The notes under the pieces: generated by a model | Told to the model about the DNA's origin: nothing | The model's input: only the letters and a program-made list of their open reading frames with translations | Database searches by the model: none | NCBI GenBank assembly: GCA_002490465.1 | Contig: DKUB01000054.1 | Span: 1-35,922 of the forward strand | Source of the DNA: Lachnoclostridium sp. UBA7215 | Lineage (GTDB): Bacteria; Bacillota; Clostridia; Lachnospirales; Lachnospiraceae | DNA: 35,922 nt | Direction: 5' to 3' | Shown: positions 1 to 8,441 of the stretch, one piece after another | Layout of the letters: each line of letters starts with the position of its first letter | How positions within the stretch are numbered: the stretch's first letter is position 1 | Program-made: the position numbers and the translations under genes

Positions 1-1461
1 ATGCTTATTTGATATTGGCTTTGGGGAAAATATATCAGATTTTTCCTTTAAACCAGTATTATAAAGTTTTTGTGCCAATTCATGAGCATTTAAGCCAATA
101 ATTTCTCTATAATACAATTTATCATCACGGTAAATCTCAAAGGTCAGTTTTTCTTTTCCATCTTTATATTTACTTAAATCAGTAGATGGAGACACTTGTT
201 GACTACAAACAATCCCTCTCGGTTTTGTTATATCGAATACCTCTTCAAATTTGCAATCAATATGCCAGCCATTTCTTTCATTTATTTTATTAATTTCCTC
301 TTCAACATATTTTCTCGTCTTTCCTGTATAGTTTTTTAAAAGTTCAGTGTTGTTGTGCACTGTCTGAACATTATACCCACGCAAAAAATGTAAAACTAAT
401 CCCCCTACCATTACTAACAAAAATAATCCTGCCACTAATCCTTTTGCCCACAATGGTATTTTCCCAGTTTCCCGTTTTCTTTCTTTTACTTGCATCCTTT
501 TTACTACCGGACTATTAAGCTCTCGCAAAAACATCTCTGCAGATTGTGTTCTCTCTGTCTGATATACATTTAAAGCGTTCATTAAAGCATTTTCCAGGCT
601 CTCGGAGATAACAATCCCCATATGAGAGGGGGTTTTCAGCTCATCGTTTATCATCCTCTCTACCGATTCCTGTGGGACAATACCAGTTATCATTCGATAC
701 ATAACTGCCCCCAGAGCATACACATCCGTCCATGGTCCACGCACACCCTGACTGCGATATTGCTCTTCTGGTGCATAACCCTGTTTCAAAATAATCGCTA
801 AGCTTTTTGAATTTTCTGTTGTCACATATCTTGTTGCACCAAAATCCAACAACTTAATCTCACCGGATTGTGTAATCATAATGGTATCCGGTGAGATATC
901 ACAGTGAATAATATCCAGTGGATGTACTAAGCACAGTCCCCGCAGTATTTTTGATATAAAACCTCTTGCCTCCTCAGGACTGAATCTCTTTCCTGAATCT
1001 AGGATTTCCTTTAATGTACGCCCCTCAATATATTCTGAAATCACATAACCTGTATCATTTTCAGAAAAACAGTCATAAACTTTTGCAATTCCTTCTATTT
1101 TGTTTAACTGCTGAATACGGTTTGCCTCATTCAGGAAATTAATAAGTCCCTGTTCAAACTTTTCCACAGCATCCCCAGAATAAATCGTAACATTTTTCTC
1201 TCCCTCAGCCCGTGTCGAAAAATCACTCGGCAGATATTCCTTTATCACAACCTTTCGGTTTGCCTCAGCATCAAATCCAAGATAAGAAACCGTATATCCG
1301 CTATAATTTAACACCCGGCCCACAATATATTTTCCGCCTATGATATTTTCTGGCATTAAATAATAAGATTCCTGCCTGACCATAGCTGCATCATACCCAC
1401 AATGAGGGCATACCCTAACATTTTCCTCTATTTGGCCCATACAACCCATGCATATTTTCAT
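1..1461 (-). CDS. Receptor Ser/Thr protein kinase with PASTA-like ectodomain (3' end outside window)
   Basis: The reading frame is open from an ATG at 1461 to base 1 (487 residues) and continues beyond the window. It starts 14 nt after the upstream gene, with an AAAGGA ribosome site. The N-terminus is a short zinc ribbon (C4, C7, C18, C21). A kinase domain spans roughly residues 41-300, with VVIKEY (K74), LLDFGATR and an APEEQYR activation/P+1 segment. The HRD catalytic triplet reads H186-C187-D188, and the glycine-rich loop is degenerate (NYSGYTVSY), so activity may be weak or unusual. One transmembrane segment lies near residues 333-358. The outside part resembles PASTA domains, with GKTRKYVEEEI and GIVCSQQVSPSTDL fitting the family pattern. 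It is the last gene visible in the signalling operon. The kinase call is firm; the PASTA call is by pattern only. Confidence 0.88.
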   Translation of the reverse strand, partial: MKICMGCMGQIEENVRVCPHCGYDAAMVRQESYYLMPENIIGGKYIVGRVLNYSGYTVSYLGFDAEANRKVVIKEYLPSDFSTRAEGEKNVTIYSGDAVEKFEQGLINFLNEANRIQQLNKIEGIAKVYDCFSENDTGYVISEYIEGRTLKEILDSGKRFSPEEARGFISKILRGLCLVHPLDIIHCDISPDTIMITQSGEIKLLDFGATRYVTTENSKSLAIILKQGYAPEEQYRSQGVRGPWTDVYALGAVMYRMITGIVPQESVERMINDELKTPSHMGIVISESLENALMNALNVYQTERTQSAEMFLRELNSPVVKRMQVKERKRETGKIPLWAKGLVAGLFLLVMVGGLVLHFLRGYNVQTVHNNTELLKNYTGKTRKYVEEEINKINERNGWHIDCKFEEVFDITKPRGIVCSQQVSPSTDLSKYKDGKEKLTFEIYRDDKLYYREIIGLNAHELAQKLYNTGLKEKSDIFSPKPISNKH

Positions 1462-1475
1462 ACTTGCATATCCTT

Positions 1476-3350
1476 TCACACCTTTTTAGATAAAGATTTG
1501 GATTTGTTTTTTCCATAACAAATTTTTATCATAAACGTAATTTTGCCACCCAATTTTTTTATTGTTGAATTTTTAAATTTAATGAAGCAATTTTTACTAC
1601 TTTTCCTCTTCCCCTTCATATAAAAATCAAACACCCTATAAATATCCTTATTTCCACCTTTTTTCATTCTTACTTCTATTCCTGTTGCACCTTTTACTTT
1701 TTTTTCTAGGTTGTATATAAAACGATATTTATAACCAATATTACCAATCTTCTTTCTCTTGATTTTTAAATCTGTACTCTTCAATGACCGCAACTTAATA
1801 TTAATGAATGCCTTATCAAGCTTTTCATTTGCCATCTTACCTTTTAATTTCACTGTTAAAGGAATTTTTTTCATCTTTAACTTATTCTTTGTATAACTGA
1901 CCACAATAGATTTCTTCTTTATCTTGAGGAAATTCTTTGTTTTTTTCCTGTTCTCCTTAGCAATAGAAATTTTAATGTTTTTCAAAGCTTTTGAATCACA
2001 GGTTACCAATTTACTAAACTTAATTTTCTGTCGCTTTTTTCCCCATGTAACTTCATGCTCTTTAACTTGAGGAATTATAACAAACTCTGTACTCGAATCG
2101 TCCGGTAATTTATAATTGGGGTTATCTAATTCTGTTGCTTTCATTGTATATTTTCCAACATTTTTTACCCCATTAACACTTTTTCCATTAACTGACCACC
2201 TAATTATTTTTGGAAGATTCTGTTTATCAGCATCCACCACATTTAAAAATATTGCTTCAGGTGCCTGCACCTTCTTATCCTTATATTTTTCCCTTCTTTC
2301 TTCTTTATTAGGCCACTCTATATCCAATTCCAGTGGCGAAACCACTATTTCTATTTCCTCCTCTTTGGCAGGCCAACAATAATTCTGTACGCCTTGTCCT
2401 GTTACATCCCCTATCCTTGTCTTATATGTACCGGCATTTTTAATTGCCGTATTTGGATCCTCATTTTCTAACAAAACAGTACAATTATCCCCTTTTTCCG
2501 CATTAGAATAGCCTGCCGTAATTTTCTTTTCATAACCGTTATATGTCAATTTAGATTGGTCAGGGACAATATTCTCCTTTTCCAATTTTTTAGGATATAT
2601 AACAACAGATGTTTTCCCTGTTGCTATTATTGTTCCGGTTTCATTCTTCGCCCTGCAATATACCATATGTGTTCCCGCATCGCTGTATATTGGCTCGTCG
2701 GTAGAATAACCACAATCTTCATATTTGCTATATTCTATGATATTTTGTCCATATTCTGCTTTTTCTACTAAAGACTTCTTTGTTTCTTTGCTTCCATACA
2801 GAGCAGATCCCGTTGTTATTTTTATTCTATTTTCTATTGAATCTTTCGTTATCTCAGCCTGTACATTCCCACTCTCCTTTTCATCCGCTGAAAAAACTAC
2901 CACTGCACTACCTGTTGCTATTACATTACCAGTATCATCTTTAGCTACACAATATACAACATGACTTCCCATCTCTCGATATAATGGATACTTCTTTGCG
3001 TATAAATTATCATCAGAATATAGATAAGATGATAGATCATCATTCTCCTTATATTCCTGCTTGCCATAATAAACTTTTACAGCATCAGGTTTAAGCTCTT
3101 TCTCCGTATAAATGGTAACTTTACTAATTGCATTCTGATCCTTGCCATTGCATCTTAATGCTGGACCAGTTACAATTTCAATTCTATTTTCCGATGAACC
3201 AGTCTTTATAATAACCTCTGGCTTATCGCTACCATTTGCAAAAACCTTCTGTCCTTTTCCCATCGCCTGGGTTGGAATTAACGAAAAAAACATTGCCATC
3301 ACCAGCCATAAAGACAACATCACCTTATTGCTTTTCACTATATATCCCAT
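1476..3350 (-). CDS. Secreted Ig-like repeat protein with highly basic C-terminus
   Basis: This is a 624-residue protein of unknown function. It has a clear signal peptide (basic VKSNK, then hydrophobic VMLSLWLVMAMFFSLIP, with TQA as likely cleavage site). Two related domains of about 90 residues follow (roughly 45-155 and 160-253). Each begins with a RIEI/RIKI-TG-AL motif and ends with HxVYCxAKxxTGxxIATG, typical of bacterial Ig-like repeats. A less regular beta-rich middle follows, and then a lysine-rich tail (about 430-624) similar in style to Lachnospiraceae surface proteins. There is no LPXTG motif. A GAGGGGGAAA ribosome site supports this start. It sits between two receptor kinases in the operon, so it may be a surface ligand or cell-wall partner for their ectodomains; that is inference. 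Confidence 0.8.
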   Translation of the reverse strand: MGYIVKSNKVMLSLWLVMAMFFSLIPTQAMGKGQKVFANGSDKPEVIIKTGSSENRIEIVTGPALRCNGKDQNAISKVTIYTEKELKPDAVKVYYGKQEYKENDDLSSYLYSDDNLYAKKYPLYREMGSHVVYCVAKDDTGNVIATGSAVVVFSADEKESGNVQAEITKDSIENRIKITTGSALYGSKETKKSLVEKAEYGQNIIEYSKYEDCGYSTDEPIYSDAGTHMVYCRAKNETGTIIATGKTSVVIYPKKLEKENIVPDQSKLTYNGYEKKITAGYSNAEKGDNCTVLLENEDPNTAIKNAGTYKTRIGDVTGQGVQNYCWPAKEEEIEIVVSPLELDIEWPNKEERREKYKDKKVQAPEAIFLNVVDADKQNLPKIIRWSVNGKSVNGVKNVGKYTMKATELDNPNYKLPDDSSTEFVIIPQVKEHEVTWGKKRQKIKFSKLVTCDSKALKNIKISIAKENRKKTKNFLKIKKKSIVVSYTKNKLKMKKIPLTVKLKGKMANEKLDKAFINIKLRSLKSTDLKIKRKKIGNIGYKYRFIYNLEKKVKGATGIEVRMKKGGNKDIYRVFDFYMKGKRKSSKNCFIKFKNSTIKKLGGKITFMIKICYGKNKSKSLSKKV

Positions 3351-3366
3351 TTTATTTCCCCCTCAC

Positions 3367-5739
3367 TTAATTATTTTCATTCATATATTTCACACAGTAA
3401 TCCCGTATTTTATCAGCATTTTGAATCTTTATTTTTTCCTGCCCACTGAGAAATTTATCAGCCTGCCCGCTTATATCACCAATAAGTACACACGGATACT
3501 GTTTTTTCACCAATTCAATAAATAAATTTTTCTGTTTAACATCATAATCTACAAATTCCTCAAACTGCTCACGACGTATCGGATAGCTGGTCTCTGGATA
3601 AACAGGCTTGGGATTGGCATGTTTATCACTGGGTATAAACTTTGCCTTTTGTCCCGCAGCGTTCATCATAACCCATAAAAGACGCATACATGCGGTTTTC
3701 TGATTTTCATCCGATGCAGCAGTAATAGCATATCGCTCCGATAATGCCACTATCATTCGCCCGTTTTCCGTTACAACATATGGTCTGTAACCAACTAAAT
3801 GATTTGTCTGCTTATCATTATTCTTTTTATTCTCTTTTCTTTCTATCTTTGACCGATACGCAATACCTGACGCTATATTGCTCCAATATTTTTCATTCTT
3901 GTAAACATATTTGTCCATCTCTGCAAACTGGTTAAACCGCCGTATATTTAACAATGAATTAACCATCTCCTGATCCGGATTTTCCCTTTTCAAAAACACA
4001 TTTTCCCAGCCAGAATTACTCAGCATCATGGCATAAGCCAATGCTTTATGATCTGGAAACGTTGACAGAAGCGGAGATAAGCAATTTTCGTCTTCCTTTT
4101 CATAGTCCTGTTTATTACCTGATATCAGTTCTGACAATTCAATCGTTGGCTCTTCTTTCGTATGCCCGGAACTCTTTAAGCGCTTCCCCTCCCCTGTAGG
4201 AAAATCAAACTCACACGCATACAACAGCAGCGTATCTATCCCCGTAGGCATTTCCTTCATCCCCGGAAAAAGCCTCTCATACTCCGACATAAAAAGATAT
4301 TCCTCAATATTCAGCGCTGCGTATACATTATCTTTCATAGACATCAGCGGGTATTCACTGAGATTGGACACATGGTCCGTCAGAAACATATTTGGCATTT
4401 CTTCCTTTGCCTTTTGCAAGTCCTTTTCCATATCCGGATGGACTGACACGGTGACCTCCACACCCGCATTTTCTTTTTGCATCTGCTTTACTCTCTCACT
4501 GACATCCGGCGGTTTACTGCCCTCTTTATTTTCGGCCTGTATAAATCCGTCTGCCTTAAGGCGTTCAATCTGTTCCTTTTGGTCCTCATTCTCCACCCAC
4601 ACCGTAATCTTTGTTCCCTCTTTCACATGGCTGTCAAAGATTCTGTTTTCCGGTTTCAGTATGGTGCTGTACAGCCCTATGGCAACTCCGACAGCCAGGA
4701 CGAGGCTCGCCGCCAGGCTGATCATCCATGCCCGCCGCAGCTTTCGCTTCCGCAGTTTCTCCTTTGGATACTCTGCGGCTCTTCGATTTTGGAGGGCGTC
4801 TTCCATCTGGCGGATGTTCTGGAAACGCAGTTCCGGCTGCACGGCAAGCGCTTCCATAACAGCCCGGTCCATATTGGAACTCAATTCCGCTCCCATCTCG
4901 TGTGGTGATTTCAGCGTGTCCTTGTACTCGCGTTCGGTGGACTCCAGCGGTTTTACTCCGGTAAGCATCTGATATAGGATTGCCCCCACAGAATATACAT
5001 CCGTGTAAAAATCCTGTCTCGCCCTGTCACGGTACTGCTCCGGGGCGGAATAGCCGACTTTGATGACCGCCTCTGCTGCCATGCCCTCTTCGCTGTCATT
5101 GAGTATTGCCGCTCCGAAGTCAAATACCTTTATCGTCTCTTCGTCCATAATAAAAATATTATCCGGGCTGATATCGCGGTGAATAATGCCCTCCTGATGT
5201 ATCTTTTTCACCGCCTCAATAATAGGGAAAATGAGGTTTCTGGCCGCCTCCGGGTGCATTGCCCCCTGCTTTTCCAAATAGTCTTTGAGCAGTATGCCGT
5301 CTATGTACTCCATAATGATATAGGCCGTGCCGTTTTGCTCAAAAAAGTCGTATACGTTTACAATGTCTTTTGCCTTGCCAAACTTTGCCACGCTCTGCGC
5401 CTCCATGAGGAAACGCTTCAGCTGCTCCCTGTACTGCTCCGCTTTCTCTCCGGACAGCAGCCCTACCTGGCTCTGTCCGGGAGAGCGGTTTACAAGGCCG
5501 GCCGGGTAAAATTCTTTCACTGCTACCGTCACGCCAAGCGTGGTATCAAAGCATTTATAAGTAATACCAAAACCACCAAATCCGATGACTGTTCCAATGA
5601 TAAACTGATTCCTCAGTATCGTGCCCGGAACCAGATGATGGGGCTGCTTTGGCGGCGTCCCCTCGGCATAACCGCAAAAGGGACAGACATCATACTGTCC
5701 TTTTATATTGAAACAATTCATGCACAATTCACTAGCCAT
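3367..5739 (-). CDS. Receptor Ser/Thr kinase with solute-binding-protein-like ectodomain
   Basis: This 790-residue protein has an N-terminal zinc ribbon (C6, C9, C19, C22). A kinase domain follows with glycine loop GFGGFG (53-58), VAVKEF (K75), HRDISPDN (H187-R188-D189) and VFDFG (D207). A single membrane segment lies at about 335-358. The ectodomain of about 430 residues looks like an ABC-type solute-binding protein: it opens with KITVWV, contains PNMFLTDH, and later has SERYAITAASDENQ followed by a helix, as in family 1 binding proteins. An in-frame ATG seven codons upstream exists, but GGAGGAAA lies 5 nt before the ATG at 5739, so that start is chosen. The likely role is ligand sensing outside and phosphorylation inside. 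The kinase call is certain; the binding-protein relation is by pattern. Confidence 0.9.
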   Translation of the reverse strand: MASELCMNCFNIKGQYDVCPFCGYAEGTPPKQPHHLVPGTILRNQFIIGTVIGFGGFGITYKCFDTTLGVTVAVKEFYPAGLVNRSPGQSQVGLLSGEKAEQYREQLKRFLMEAQSVAKFGKAKDIVNVYDFFEQNGTAYIIMEYIDGILLKDYLEKQGAMHPEAARNLIFPIIEAVKKIHQEGIIHRDISPDNIFIMDEETIKVFDFGAAILNDSEEGMAAEAVIKVGYSAPEQYRDRARQDFYTDVYSVGAILYQMLTGVKPLESTEREYKDTLKSPHEMGAELSSNMDRAVMEALAVQPELRFQNIRQMEDALQNRRAAEYPKEKLRKRKLRRAWMISLAASLVLAVGVAIGLYSTILKPENRIFDSHVKEGTKITVWVENEDQKEQIERLKADGFIQAENKEGSKPPDVSERVKQMQKENAGVEVTVSVHPDMEKDLQKAKEEMPNMFLTDHVSNLSEYPLMSMKDNVYAALNIEEYLFMSEYERLFPGMKEMPTGIDTLLLYACEFDFPTGEGKRLKSSGHTKEEPTIELSELISGNKQDYEKEDENCLSPLLSTFPDHKALAYAMMLSNSGWENVFLKRENPDQEMVNSLLNIRRFNQFAEMDKYVYKNEKYWSNIASGIAYRSKIERKENKKNNDKQTNHLVGYRPYVVTENGRMIVALSERYAITAASDENQKTACMRLLWVMMNAAGQKAKFIPSDKHANPKPVYPETSYPIRREQFEEFVDYDVKQKNLFIELVKKQYPCVLIGDISGQADKFLSGQEKIKIQNADKIRDYCVKYMNENN

Positions 5740-5788
5740 GTCTTTCCTCCATTCGGGCATATTTTATGCATGCATATTTTATGCATTT

Positions 5789-6727
5789 TTAGTCCAGGCG
5801 AAAGGTATTTGTCCTGTCACCAATTGCCAAAATACTGCCCGGCTTTATATCCAGCGCCGTATTTTTTGTCAGACGTGTCTCAGAACCATCCAGAAAGATT
5901 CCATTTGTAGAAAAGTCAAAAACGGTGTACATTCTCTTTGCCGCTGACCACATAATCTGACAATGGTTCCGGCTCACTCTCTTCTGTCCGCTGAATACAA
6001 GGTCATTATCCGTAACCCTGCCAAGCTTGATATACTCGCCGTCAGTAAGCGGAATCTCTGCCCCCGCATAAATGCCGGACAGACCTACCATCACACCGCG
6101 CGGATTTGGACCGGATGCTTCCATCACTGCCTGCTGCCCCTGATTCTTCCCTGCCGCCTCTGACAGAATCTGATATCGGTTCGGGGGCTGCTGTATTTTT
6201 TCTTCATAAACGGTTTCCCGTTTCACTACCTTTTTTCTTGGCAGGCAAATCAGGGATATAATGGCTGTCACAGAGGCACAGCCGGAACATACGAGATGCA
6301 GCGGACAGGCAAAACCGCGGCTGTACTCCTGGTCTAAGCCGGGTTCTGGCCACAAAATACCTATGGAGGCGGCCATTATAATATAAAGTACAAGTACAGC
6401 GAAGATTATAATGCTGCCACCGACCGGATGCCTTCCCCCAATCATCTGCCATATACCTGCAGCGAAAACCAGTATAAGCGGCAGCAGCATGCCAAACACA
6501 ATGATACATATACCAGCTGGGGAAAGTTCAGAGGACAGGGACGGCACGCTGTCTCCCGCCCAATAAATCCTTCCCGAAAACACCGCTCGGATAAAATCCG
6601 CCTGATACATGTTATGTGTGGGATAATTTTGCTGCATAAAACAACTGACCGGCAAAAAAAACACTATGAGGTTGAATAACACAAGGATGCCGCTAAAAAC
6701 ACGAAAACTCCCCGCCAAACGTTCCAT
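5789..6727 (-). CDS. Four-TM membrane protein with C-terminal FHA domain
   Basis: This 312-residue protein has about four hydrophobic segments in its first half (near residues 8-28, 73-95, 101-123 and 140-160). A cytosolic linker follows, then a C-terminal FHA domain (about 225-312). The FHA hallmarks are visible: IKLGR, then a SRNHCQI strand, and later FSTNGIFLDG. FHA domains bind phosphothreonine peptides, so this protein probably docks phosphorylated partners at the membrane. It lies between a zinc-ribbon FHA gene and the solute-binding-type kinase, with gaps under 50 nt. A GGGGGAAA ribosome site precedes the ATG. The membrane half is not recognised and its partner or transported molecule, if any, is unknown. 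Confidence 0.85.
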   Translation of the reverse strand: MERLAGSFRVFSGILVLFNLIVFFLPVSCFMQQNYPTHNMYQADFIRAVFSGRIYWAGDSVPSLSSELSPAGICIIVFGMLLPLILVFAAGIWQMIGGRHPVGGSIIIFAVLVLYIIMAASIGILWPEPGLDQEYSRGFACPLHLVCSGCASVTAIISLICLPRKKVVKRETVYEEKIQQPPNRYQILSEAAGKNQGQQAVMEASGPNPRGVMVGLSGIYAGAEIPLTDGEYIKLGRVTDNDLVFSGQKRVSRNHCQIMWSAAKRMYTVFDFSTNGIFLDGSETRLTKNTALDIKPGSILAIGDRTNTFRLD

Positions 6728-6754
6728 AATTTCCCCCGTTTCAAAACAAATTCA

Positions 6755-7558
6755 CTAATGGCCCATTTTCCTTTGCTCAAACAAATCCGTCCAGTTAAAA
6801 CGCTCTCCACATAATGGTATAAATAACAAATTAATATCACCGACGGTTATTGTGTCATATGCCTCTAATTTCACGGCATTCAATACAACTTCATTATTTC
6901 TGTATACGAGACTGCTGGATTCTCCCGGCTGTACAAGGTACATATGGGTCTTTGGCTCGTACACAACAATCGCATGCCTGTCCCGCGATACACTTTTATC
7001 CCCCTGAAGGGAAATATCCATGTCGGAATTTCTCCCAATGAAATTTTTTCCGACCTTCAACCGGTAATCCGTGCCGATATGGACGCCTCCCAGCGCTACC
7101 AGCCAGCCAACGCACGGCGTGCTGACATCGTTTATCGGGATGGTCTCTGTACCCACACCCACTGCGGATGCGGCCGAAAAATCCATATCAAAATACCCAA
7201 TCGTATGGTCTTCCTGATTATCCACGGTCTCAAAAAAGGTCTCTGTTGTCGCTCCCAGATGCGCTCCCCCTCCATCCGGCTGCAATGGGACGGTCGGCGT
7301 ATCCATGCTTCCATCCAGCATTCCTACCGTCGGCTGGGCTGCCGGTATATCCGCTACCGGAAACGGGGTCACCTGTCCATACTGTTCTGTCACATCCGGC
7401 GTTGGAAAATCTGATATGGGTTCAGCCGGTTCGGTAGCTGCTGCCGTATACACACTGGTCAGGCTGTCATCTTTGGGGCTTCCCCCCGCACAGTGTGGGC
7501 ATGTCGCAAATTTTTCCTTGTCATAAAAGTGTCCGTTATCACATCTGCATAAATTCAT
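6755..7558 (-). CDS. Zinc-ribbon FHA protein
   Basis: This is a 267-residue cytosolic protein. Its N-terminus (CRCDNGHFYD, then CPHC at 20-23) is a compact zinc-binding motif shared with the protein at 11585-12178. A low-complexity Pro/Thr-rich linker of about 110 residues carries several acidic threonine stretches (for example EDHTIGYFD) that look like phosphorylation and FHA-docking sites. An FHA domain fills the C-terminal part (about 150-260), with KNFIGRNSDMDISL and the SRDRHAIV strand. The gene starts one base after the PP2C stop codon, and its AGGAG ribosome site is inside the end of that gene, which implies coupled translation. It is probably an adaptor or substrate of the operon's kinases, somewhat like GarA/OdhI-type FHA proteins; that role is inferred. 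Confidence 0.85.
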   Translation of the reverse strand: MNLCRCDNGHFYDKEKFATCPHCAGGSPKDDSLTSVYTAAATEPAEPISDFPTPDVTEQYGQVTPFPVADIPAAQPTVGMLDGSMDTPTVPLQPDGGGAHLGATTETFFETVDNQEDHTIGYFDMDFSAASAVGVGTETIPINDVSTPCVGWLVALGGVHIGTDYRLKVGKNFIGRNSDMDISLQGDKSVSRDRHAIVVYEPKTHMYLVQPGESSSLVYRNNEVVLNAVKLEAYDTITVGDINLLFIPLCGERFNWTDLFEQRKMGH

Positions 7559-7559
7559 A

Positions 7560-8438
7560 TCAAAATCTCCTCTCTATGCTTTTTATTTCTTTTTCATGGA
7601 AATGAATCAGTGCAACCGTTGTATTATCCTGCGAATACGAATTGATGTGGGTTGCCGCTTCCACTAAAGCCTCTGCTTTTTGTTCCGGCCTCACCGCATC
7701 ATCCGTCAGGATTCTCTTTATCTGCGCATCCGGCAGCGTTTTTGTTATACCGTCGCTGCAGAGCATAATCGTGTCCCCATACTCCATCATAAAGGGCGCC
7801 GTGTTGATATCCATCAGATTGACATTCCCCATTCCGAGGAAACTGATGAGTGCCTCCTTTTGTCTCTGCGCCTCTGCCTCTTCTCTGGTCATCCTGCCAT
7901 TGGCAATCATTTTCTCTAACACAAGCCTGTAATTGTGGTCCTTTGTTACCTGCCACATCTGCCCTCCACGGATTATGTATATACGGCTGTCCCCGACAGA
8001 CGCCCAGTACAATTTATTATCTTCTGCAATACAGGCAGCCATAGTAGTCCCGGAACCCCGGCCGTTTTCCTTTGGAAACTGATAGATGACCTGGTCAATA
8101 GCACGGATGCCCTGGCGGAAAAAAGCCGGAATGTCCAATTGTGCGGATTTCTCTACTCTCTGAAATCCCTGCACCATCATTTGTATAGCTGTCTGGCTCG
8201 CCCTCCCGCCATCGGCCATTCCTCCCATTCCATCACACACAACCGCAAGTATTCTCGTTGTTTTATTGGCCGCCAGTATCTTTCCCGGGGAGACGTATAC
8301 CGCATCCTGCTGGTACTTCCGGTTTCCGGTTGCCGTCCGGACAAGCGTTGTCAGTTCCGGCACTTTTCTCTCCGGCCTCTTTCTCTCTGGCTCTGGCTGC
8401 AGCATACTGTTTCTGTCAGGCTTTTTCCTTCCAAACAC
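7560..8438 (-). CDS. PP2C-family Ser/Thr protein phosphatase
   Basis: This 292-residue metal-dependent phosphatase has the PP2C (PPM) motifs in order: NRKYQQDAVYV, VVCDGMGGMADG, GSGTTMAACI, WASVGDSRIYI, MLCSDGITKTL and SQDNTTVALI. The aspartates of DGMGG, of the later SDG and of QDN are the expected metal ligands. The start is GTG at 8438, three bases after the preceding kinase stop, with GGAGGTGGAG upstream. An N-terminal extension of about 30 basic, proline-rich residues precedes the catalytic domain. It lacks membrane segments. It is translationally coupled to the kinase-FHA gene and should reverse phosphorylation by the operon's kinases. Confidence 0.93.
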   Translation of the reverse strand: MFGRKKPDRNSMLQPEPERKRPERKVPELTTLVRTATGNRKYQQDAVYVSPGKILAANKTTRILAVVCDGMGGMADGGRASQTAIQMMVQGFQRVEKSAQLDIPAFFRQGIRAIDQVIYQFPKENGRGSGTTMAACIAEDNKLYWASVGDSRIYIIRGGQMWQVTKDHNYRLVLEKMIANGRMTREEAEAQRQKEALISFLGMGNVNLMDINTAPFMMEYGDTIMLCSDGITKTLPDAQIKRILTDDAVRPEQKAEALVEAATHINSYSQDNTTVALIHFHEKEIKSIERRF

Positions 8439-8441
8439 GCT

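Noticed and set aside
5179..5910. Long plus-strand ORF (243 codons) opposite the solute-binding kinase
   Set aside because: It is a shadow of the kinase domain reading frame, with no ribosome site or recognisable motif.
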